Position numbers and translations under genes: made by a program
NCBI GenBank assembly: GCA_011799875.1
Contig: CM022303.1
Span: 282,058,850-282,122,849, forward strand
From: Thinopyrum elongatum
Taxonomy: Eukaryota; Streptophyta; Magnoliopsida; Poales; Poaceae
DNA: 64,000 bases
Direction: 5' to 3'
Notes under the pieces: generated by a model
What the model was told of the DNA's origin: nothing
Seen by the model: only the letters and a program-made list of their open reading frames with translations
The model's database searches: none
In this document: piece by piece, positions 56,440 through 64,000 of the stretch
Layout of the letters: each line of letters starts with the position of its first letter
Numbering within the stretch: position 1 is the stretch's first letter

Positions 56440-57260
56440 TGACGGCCTAACACTGGCCCATTTAGCTTACAAAGGCCAGCCCGTTTGACTTGGTCAAAAG
56501 CTAGCGGGCCGGCCCATGAAAAACCTATTAACGGTCTGTTTGCATATAGCCCATTTTACGGCTCGGTAACTCACGGCCTGTTATGGCGTTCCCGAAATCG
56601 GCCCAACTGCGTCATGTGGGCCGTCCAGTATAATACCAGCCCGTTTCATTTTCGGCCCATGTATGGCCCACGACCTCTTTCGGCCCATATGTGGCCTTTC
56701 ATATCTTTGGGCCCTTTAATGGGCCGCAGTGACTCTGGCCCATAATAAACAGTAAATTTCTTTATGGCCAGTAACGGCCCATGATTCACATGGGCCGTTT
56801 CCAGCCCGTGTTAGCTTTCGGCCTACTGACAGCCCATACATTCTTGGGCTCCTTTCCGGCCCTCGATTACTTCCGGCCCATTACTGGCCTGTTCCCCTAA
56901 TGAGCCAATTTTGGCCCGTGTTTAGAATCGGCCCGTTTGTGGCCTGTTAACCCATTGCGCCGTTTCCAGCCCGTCCTATATTCTGGCCCATTAACGACCC
57001 GTTATGCCTGTGACAGAATTAAGCCTTTGCTATCTTCCGGCCTATTAACAGCTCGTTACCGTGCTGGCCCGCTACCAATTACGCCCGTTTAAGGCCCATG
57101 TGGGCCCATTTATCCGACGGCCCGAGGCCCAGTGATTCTACGGCCCTTTGGAGGCCCATTTGTCCGACAGCCCATAGGAGGCCCATGGATCCGACGACCC
57201 ATAGCAGGCTCAAGGTTACCACGGTCCGTATATGGCCCATGGTTGTTGTGGCCACTAGCA
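56440..57260. repeat. Subterminal GGCCCAT/GGCCCGT repeat zone of CACTA
   Basis: More than 25 short copies of GGCCCAT, GGCCCGT or their complements in both orientations. Such arrays near CACTA ends bind the element's own DNA-binding protein in En/Spm; that role here is inference. Confidence 0.75.
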
Positions 57261-57559
57261 AACCAAGGAAAAAGAAGTCTAGGGTAATGCTAGCCTATTA
57301 AGGCGATTGCACCGATTACATCGACTGGGCATCAAAGTTTGCCACCAGTGCAAATATAGGGAACACCCTACACTATACAAAAATGGCTTGCTATTTTCTT
57401 GAGCTGTTCGCTGCACGTTAAGAACAAATTTTGTATCGCAATAAAACAAATTACAACCATAAAACAAAAGGAAGGTTGGCATAAAAGTTAACAGTCCGGC
57501 AGATAAATGCACCACCAGAAGTTCAGAAGCTTAGTTCATTTGACCTGATTGTTACATTT
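57261..57559. other. Spacer between subterminal repeats and the transposase-type gene
   Basis: AT-rich, without a supported gene. It probably holds the 3' noncoding end of the minus-strand gene. Confidence 0.5.
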
Positions 57560-59885
57560 TCATGTTGTACTATCTGATGGAGCACCATAACCTTCGCCTT
57601 CATTTCTCCTAGGCTCCTGAACAACATAGCAAATGTCTGATAGTCTAGTTTCAAAACCATGCATATCTTGATGACATCGAACAATGGCTGTCCTTGTTTC
57701 ACAAAGGGTCTTTGTTAGGGAATGGACTTGTGTCTGGAGCGCAGATATAACATTGTTTTGAGCTTGCATATCTTGATCATGAGGCAGTTTGGATGAGATT
57801 GCCTTAACAACCAACCCAGTATTACGCAGGAACATGCTTTTGGCACTATTAGTGGACTGGTACTGACCCACTACAGCAAGAGGTGACATTGCGGTTATAG
57901 TTGCCTCGTCACATTCGGAAGGTGGCGGTTCCACCATTTGTTCCATAGCTTTCTGAAAAGTTGAGTTTTTACATTAGTAGTACCAGAACAGAAGATATAA
58001 AGGAGGCAGCAAAACCAAACAAAATAGCTTTGGTCTATATACAGAACTTATTCTGGTGAACACATGTAAAATATTAGTTGTATTTTACTACAAAGTACAT
58101 AATAAAACCAGGTTCCAAACATATGACCATGTGCCATGGCTAATGTATTGTCTATTTCTTCACATTGTATTAATAGCTAAGGATAAAGAGACAAAGTTTA
58201 TAATACGGTAAGCATATAGTATGACATCATTCATATCACAAAACAACTAAGAACAGACAAACAGGCAATTGTAATGTTGTGTAGACAAGTCCAGCACGGA
58301 ACTAGATTATAGATCAAGATCAAAGGAACATCACTCCTCTCTTTTAAACCTTGTAAGGTGCAATGATACGCTAAGACAATTGTGTATAAAATTGAAAAGA
58401 GTAATAGACATTGGCTGCAAACCGTGCAGTTCAATGCACAAGTCAGAGTAAGTAGTAATTAAAAGGCATGAGGATTAAGGACTTACAACAGCGTCTTTGA
58501 CTGGTGTAGTCATGCCCTTCGTCTTGCTGGTGTGACAGTCCTTGAAGATTTCCACAGCATTTGGTTCAGGTACTTTTTGGTCCTTGCGGGCTTTCCTCTA
58601 CATTTGGAACAAGTCAATATGGATCTGATAATATGGCACAGCGAAAAGAGTGAAACAATAGCTAATTACAAGAGCCCCGCAGTGTGCAATATAGCTACGA
58701 GATCCTGTCGTCTGTTGGAATTTCACTTTCGTACGGTTGGCCTTGTTCTTTGAACAGTTCACCTACAAGAAGATAGATTTGTGAGGCACATGCGTAAATA
58801 GGAGTTTAACATGTGATCTGATCACATATATATATAACGTACTTGATACTTTGGATCAGACCAGTGTTTAACGAGGCCTCTCTAGTCTTCATCCGATATA
58901 TTTTCCACTGGAGATATTTTGGCAAGTTCACTGTTAGCCTTGCCTTCAAAGTGAGTTTTCCTCAAGTTATACCGATACTGTCGCAGAGCAGACTTGAAAA
59001 CATGGGTGCATGCTTGTCTGGTTGCATCATCTTGGCTATCCAACTTGAACCTCATATGTTGAAAATTATGGGAGTCTCATTACCAACAACCTAGAAAGTA
59101 TGGGACAGAGCAAGACGATATTACTAATTTCCATACATAACCATACTTATAGATAAATGGTCGAGGAAGGTGTTGAACTGGGTTTCGTCTTTGTCATTCC
59201 TGTACTGAATCCATGTTGGGAGGATACGTGCATGACACCTAACGGCAACCGCTACCTGCGATACTAACTTGGCTGACTCTGTAGCATCACGTGGCCTTTT
59301 TAAACCTGCCTCAAAACGGATCTCCATTCTTCCTCCTCTAGATTTAGTTAACCTATCGAGCATTATCCCTGATGTCTGTTTCCTCTTACGCCTAGGTGCT
59401 AGTCCAACAACGAACATAGGAAGTGTTAGTGTACATCAAACTGTGAGACTAGATATAAAGAAGCATGCAACTGTAACTAGACTCCAGCAGCTACCTTCTT
59501 GCCGTTGAAGCTCACAAGGTTCATCTGATCTTGCCAACTCATCTTGTGTCAAGAGTGCATCGGAAGTAGTGTCAGGTGGCAAGGGAGCTTGGGAACTTGC
59601 CGCTAGCTGAGTTGACAAACGAGTAACTCGTGCAGCTGAAGGTGTTGCAACAACTAGGGTTGTCGCTGCTTGTTTGGTGGCAGCTATTAGTTTGTGTTTG
59701 GATTGTTTTACAGCTGGTGTAGCACGGGATACCATGTTTGTACAATTTTCCGGTGGACTTTGACCTTCTATTGCACCATCAGTACCAGCAGAATCTGCAT
59801 TATTCTTCCGCCTCAGTTTCCGTGCGTCCTGAGTACTAACACCATCCCCTGCCATTCTATGTTCCTTCCTCTTTCTCTGTGCCAT
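57560..59885 (-). CDS. CACTA transposase-associated gene (Transposase_24-like), spliced
   Basis: Read on the minus strand. The first exon, from ATG 59885, encodes basic RKRKEHR and Ala/Thr-rich linkers to about 59496. The next (about 59417-59150) has RRKRKQTSGIMLDRL and KRPRDATESAKLVS, ending in ILPTWIQYRNDKDETQF. Another (about 59055-58845) has QYRYNLRKTHFEGK, then a TAG where Trp is expected (SDED-stop-RGLVKHWSD). A fourth (about 58762-58665) has KVKFQQTTGSRSYIAHCGAL, and a fifth (about 58610-58490) has VPEPNAVEIFKDCHTSK. The last (57950-57560) is a coiled-coil end with a stop at 57560. The order matches the plant Ptta/En/Spm family as I recall it. Exon edges are approximate. The internal TAG means this copy is probably inactive. 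Confidence 0.7.
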
Positions 59886-60715
59886 GTCAAGTCAAGCCAA
59901 CAAGAAAAAGGAATACAAATTTATTTCTTCAGAACAAATTGATGCGTGATACAGACGAACTGAACTTTGATGTTAGACAACCGCATGATAGAAGGATGTA
60001 ATATGTACAAAAAATAGGACGACATGAGATAATCAGAACTATGATGTGTAAACTAAACAGAAGGCATTTCAATAAATTAGAAGCAATGCAATGGAAGGTA
60101 GACACCATATGAAAGATGCTACAAATATCGCTCTGCCAAGTTAACAGTGTCTCATCATAACTGGCATTTAAACAAATGTGAAGCAGTACAAGAAATAAAT
60201 CATATGCAAGATGCAAACAACATCACACTACCAAGTTAAAGGTCTTTCGTCATTAGTGACATTGCATATTCACAGCATTGCATATTCACATCTATGATGC
60301 GTAAACTAAGCAGAAGGCATTTCAACAAATTAGAAGCAATGAAAGCTAGACACCATATGTAAGACGCAACGAATATCACTCTATCAAGTTAAAATTGTCT
60401 TGTCATTAGTGCCATTTCAACAAATTAGTAGTACAAGCTAGAAAATAATGCGAGATGTAAACTATATCAGACTCCCAAGTTAAACATGTCTTGTGAAAAG
60501 TGATTGTTGCAGGTTACATAACAGTAGTACTTTGATGTAAGAACATGGTGTGATAGACAGATATTATATGTTCTAGAAACAGGAACACGTGTCTTATTCA
60601 CAAGCATAATGTGTAAAGTAAGCAGATGGAATTCAAAAAATTTAGAAGAAATACAAGCTAGACATCATACATAACATGCAACCACATATAACAGTGCCAA
60701 GTTAGAGGGAGCACC

Positions 60716-60915
60716 TGTGATGGTCGACTAGGGGAGACGTGCTCATCATCAACACAGCTACGTTGAGTGTCTATGCATGTGTTGTGTTGCAAATCTTGTT
60801 GGGGGGATGGTGGAGTAGAATCTGTAGAGGCCCTCCATTTCAGTTGTTTGGAAGGAGCACCTTTATCCACTGCCTTGCTAATTTCGTTCTGCTTTATTAA
60901 TTTTGCATTGTCAAG
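60716..60915 (-). pseudogene. Exon-like copy a of the CACTA array
   Basis: Reads KAVDKGAPSKQLKWRASTDS and ends VSPSRPSQ at a CAG/GTGCTC donor. It shares ancestry with the start region of the main gene (TTGACTTGACATGGC at 59890). Confidence 0.55.
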
Positions 60916-61170
60916 TAAAACCGACAAGAAAAAGCAATAAAATTCACTCTTTAGAACTCATTCATGCATGATACTGACAATCACTACCTTGATGTAAGGC
61001 AAACACATGATACGAGGATGGAATATGTACGAAAAACAGGACGGCATGGCATATTCACAACTATTTGTGTAAACTAAGCAGAAGTAATTTAATCAAATTA
61101 CAAGCAATACAAGCTAGACACCGTATGCAACATGCAAGACAATATCACACTACCAAGCTAGGGAAAGCAC

Positions 61171-61255
61171 CTGGGATGCCGGTTTCGCCGAAAGAGCGCC
61201 ATCAGTCCCTGCCTTAATTTTTTCCTTCCTCTTACTTAATTTTATTGCCTTGTCA
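61171..61255 (-). pseudogene. Exon-like copy b of the CACTA array, short
   Basis: The minus strand reads GTDGALSAKPASQ before a CAG/GTGCTT donor. The stretch before it (GAGGAAGGAAAAAATTAAG) resembles the first exon of the main gene. Confidence 0.5.
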
Positions 61256-61829
61256 AGTCAAACCCACAAGAAAAATGAATAAAAATTTGCTTTTCAAAAC
61301 TCATTGATGCAGGATGCTGACGAGCACTACTTTAAAGTAAGGCGACCGCATGATAGGACGATTGAATGTGTAAGAAAAAAGGACAGCATTGCATATTCAT
61401 AGCTATGATGTGTAAACTAAGCAGAAGGCATTTCAACAAATTAGAAGCAATGAAAGCTAGACACCATATGAAAGATGCAACAAATATCACTCTACCAAGT
61501 TAAAACTGTCTCGTTATAAGTGCCATTTCAACAAATTAGAAGTAGTACAAGCTAGAAAATAATGCGAGATGTAACCTATATCACACTCCCAAGTTAAACG
61601 TGTCTTATGATAAGTGATTGATGCAGGTTACACAACAGTAGTACTTTGATGTAAGAACATGGTGTGATAGACAGATATTGTATGTTCTAGAAACAGGAAC
61701 ACGTGTCTTATTCACAAGTATAATGTGTAAAGTAAGCATATGGAATTCAACAAAATTAGAAGCAATACAAGCTAGACATCATACATAACATGCAACCACA
61801 TATAACAGTGCCAAGTTAGAGGGAGCACC

Positions 61830-62029
61830 TGTGATGGTCGACTAGGGGAGACGTGCTCATTATCAACACAACTATGTTGAGTGTCTATGCATGTGTTGTC
61901 TTGCAAATCTTCTTGGTGGGATGCCGAAGTAGAATCTGTAGAGGCCCTCCGTTTCAGTTGTTTGGAAGGAGCACCTTTATCCACTGCCTTGCTAATTTCC
62001 TTCTGCTTTATTGATTTGGCATTGTCAAG
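61830..62029 (-). pseudogene. Exon-like copy c of the CACTA array
   Basis: A near-duplicate of copy a, 1114 bp away: KAVDKGAPSKQLKRRASTDS and VSPSRPSQ. The frame is open in both copies, with few substitutions. Confidence 0.6.
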
Positions 62030-62606
62030 TAAAACAGACAAGAAAAAGCAATAAAATTCACTCTTCAGAACTCATTCATGCATGATACTGACAATCACTA
62101 CTTTGATGTAAGGCAAACACATGATACGAGGATGGAATATGTACGAAAAACAGGACGACATGGCATATCACAACTATTTGTGTAAACTAAGCAGAAGCCA
62201 TTTCAACAAATTAGAAGCAATGCAAGCTAGACACCACATTGAAGATGTAACCAATATGACTCTTCCAATTTAATAGTGTCCCATCATAAATGGCATTTCA
62301 ACAAATTAGAAGCAGTGCATGCTATAAATCATATGAAATATACAACCAATATCACTCTGCATATACTAAAGGTGTCTCGTCATAATTGATTGATGCGGGA
62401 TACAAAAAACATTAGTTTTATGTAAGGACATGCTTAATAGACAGATGTACTATGTACCAAAAACAAGAAGGCATGTCACATTAACAGGTATAATGTATAA
62501 ACTAAGCATAATAGCACATGCAATTTAACCAGATTGGAAGAATTACAATCTAGACACTATATGCAACATGCAACCACATATCACGCTGCCAAGTTAGAGC
62601 AAGCAC

Positions 62607-62760
62607 CTGCGATGGTGGTGTAGGGGAAATGCGGTCATCAACTACAGAGCTACATTGACTATCTTCATCTAGCATTGCTGTTTCTTGAGAATCATGTGGG
62701 GAGGCTGACACTGCATTCTTTAAAAGAGGATCTTTTCTTACAGCAGTCCACGAGCCTGAC
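62607..62760 (-). pseudogene. Exon-like copy d of the CACTA array
   Basis: Reads SASPHDSQETAMLDEDSQCS and ends ISPTPPSQ at a CAG/GTGCTT donor. It is more diverged than copies a and c. Confidence 0.5.
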
Positions 62761-62942
62761 TGTCTCATCATAAGTGATTGATGAGGGATACACAAGAACA
62801 TTAGTTTGATGTAAGAACATGGTTAATAGACAAATGTAGTAGTATGTACCAAAAACAGGAAGGCATGTCATATTCAAAGGTATAATGTGTAAGCTAAGCA
62901 AATGCAATTTAACCAAATTGGAAGCAATACAAGCTAGACACC

Positions 62943-63177
62943 CGGCTGGAGTGGTGAGCATGATCATCGAGGACCTGAGAGCCTGGTGGGAGGCGGGCTG
63001 CTTCGCCACCATTGTGGCTTTTTAGTTGGCTTGCAGGTGATGCCTGTCTGTGCTAGGCTTGTCACTGGCTCGGCCAGCGCCCTGACTAGCTATTTGGCTT
63101 CTGGTGCTCCCGAGATGGTGGTTCATGTAAAAAATATCTTTCCTTATCTTAATAAAGACCGACTTTGGCCTTTCGAA
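62943..63177 (+). mobile_element. 235-bp LINE 3' fragment with a 14- to 17-bp target duplication
   Basis: The flanks AATACAAGCTAGACACC are repeated on both sides (62926-62942 and 63176-63192). The insert begins in frame with a LINE ORF2-like end (EDLRAWWEAGCFATIVAF, then TAG), followed by a short 3' noncoding end with AATAAAG. It is a heavily 5'-truncated non-LTR insertion within the intron array. The ORF2 match is judged by eye. Confidence 0.65.
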
Positions 63178-63240
63178 TACAAGCTAGACACCATATGCAA
63201 CATGCAACCACATATGACACCGCGAAGTTAAAGCAAGCAC

Positions 63241-63413
63241 CTGGGATGGTGGTTCATGGCGAGCGAGATCATCAACTCCGGAGCTACATTTACCGTCTCC
63301 ATCTGCTGACACTCCACTCTTTATAGCACCCAAACATGTCTTGCCTGCCCACGAAGAAAGCATGAGCGACTTCTCTCTTTTATTTCGTGCTTCTCTCAAC
63401 AGTTTGGCAGAGG
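63241..63413 (-). pseudogene. Exon-like copy e of the CACTA array
   Basis: Bounded on the minus strand by an ATTTCAG acceptor (after 63413) and a CCCAG/GTGCTT donor (before 63241). It reads KSGVSADGDGKCSSGVDD and ends HEPPSQ. Confidence 0.55.
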
Positions 63414-64000
63414 CTGAAATACCCATGCATAAAAAAACAATAGTGAGAGTATGGGTGAAGTGTGTGCAGAACTAGTGCACTGTAAAAGTAGCAGATAGCA
63501 GGTGGCTGAAAAATAAATGACAGGAGACATATAGCTCTACAACATTGCATGGCAAACAAAATTAGATTCTACTCCGTATGATTTTGTAATAGATGAGCAC
63601 AGGGATGGCTGGGAAATGCAGGTACTCCTCCAGCACACCACCACATGTGGTCCTATCAAAATAACAGTCGACTGATAATAAATAGGCCAGTCGATTTTTT
63701 TATGAACCTTCCGATCTACAAGGAACGGGCAGATGGCCTTCGTCTACCTCCCGCCAGTCACTGTTGACGATCTTTCTCGAACCGCCAGCGACCACCGGCC
63801 CAGACCCCTGCCTCCGCCGCCTCGCCCTCCCCTCGACCTCACACCACCGCCATGCTTGGCAGCACCCCGTGGCCATCCCTTTAAGCCTGGCCGACCTCCA
63901 TATCGGGCGCCAGCAGCTCCTAGGCCCCACACACCCCTAAGATAAACACCGAGGTGTTGCTTCCCCGGCGTAATAGGTGGACTAGCACCTGCTACGCCGG
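63414..64000. other. Upstream part of the CACTA gene, no supported exon
   Basis: An AT-rich stretch to 63700 is followed by a GC-rich block (63735-63930) with overlapping frames on both strands, Arg/Gly- or Pro-rich. It may be a 5' untranslated or first-exon region of the minus-strand gene, but nothing decides it. Confidence 0.35.

Larger units (their letters stand above)
60000..63200 (-). repeat. Amplified exon-intron array of the CACTA gene
   Basis: About thirteen degenerate copies of a roughly 45-bp unit (core TTCAACAAATTAGAAGCAAT and ACAAGCTAGACACCATATG) alternate with exon-like segments. A larger direct duplication with a period of 1114 bp covers about 60290-61085 and 61404-62200. Confidence 0.8.
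56036..64000 (-). mobile_element. CACTA (En/Spm) transposon, left end; right end outside window
   Basis: Starts with CACTACAAAAAAATACACTT, the hallmark terminus. A fold-back region (56051-56294), a GGCCC-rich subterminal zone (56440-57260), and a minus-strand multi-exon transposase-type gene with repeated exons follow. At least 7.96 kb long. Confidence 0.88.

Noticed and set aside
63735..63930. Overlapping frames near the right edge as a new gene
   Set aside because: GC-rich low-complexity sequence with open frames on both strands; no splice or homology signal decides among them.

Overview
The window is repeat DNA from a large grass genome, most likely wheat, Aegilops or barley (Triticeae). 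The TGATACGTCTCCAACGTATC-type LTRs, the Athila-like primer sites matching tRNA-Asp, the LTRs over 4 kb and the CACTA element with GGCCC-rich subterminal repeats fit that group; the genus is not proven. No rRNA, tRNA or ordinary single-copy host gene was found. Nearly every base belongs to nested transposable elements, and most coding regions are transposon genes or their remains.

Layout. (1) 1-12838: the right part of a non-autonomous LTR element (element A) with an internal gene, split at 1967-9190 by a complete Athila-like element (element 1). (2) 12839-27387: the internal region of a second Athila-like element (element 2), interrupted by a complete 7.3-kb LTR element with 949-bp LTRs (14576-21903, TSD ATGTA) and by a minus-strand LINE (23371-27132) that itself holds a solo LTR (23457-24689). 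(3) 27388-39141: an autonomous Athila-type element with a TGATATG LTR (3a) joined to a second copy (3b) through a 224-bp LTR remnant. A PIF/Harbinger element sits in its LTR (27429-28434, TSD TTA) and an antisense 4.2-kb solo LTR in its gag (30335-34535, TSD CTTGG). (4) 39142 to beyond 56035: Athila-like element 4 inserted in the pol of 3b; it holds a chromovirus with 4-kb LTRs (43571-54410, TSD ACTCT). (5) 56036-64000: the left end of a CACTA transposon inserted in the 3' LTR of element 4, with a fold-back end, a subterminal repeat zone, a minus-strand transposase-type gene and an amplified exon array.

How the parts work together. Elements 1 and 4 lack reverse transcriptase and integrase, and element 2 shows none in this window. 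They share the tRNA-Asp primer site and 3' polypurine region with the autonomous 3a/3b type, so they may have been moved by it. The chromovirus keeps RNase H, integrase and chromodomain but has lost gag, protease and most of RT. Seven premature stops in the 14576-21903 element are all explained by C-to-T change at CAG or CGA, as expected after long silencing by methylation.

The most unusual observation is in the 4-kb LTR. All three copies, including the diverged antisense solo LTR, keep two short exons of identical length (91 and 110 nt) with splice sites and matching phase. They encode an acidic, tyrosine-rich peptide. Between them lie two tandem hairpins whose arms change length together.
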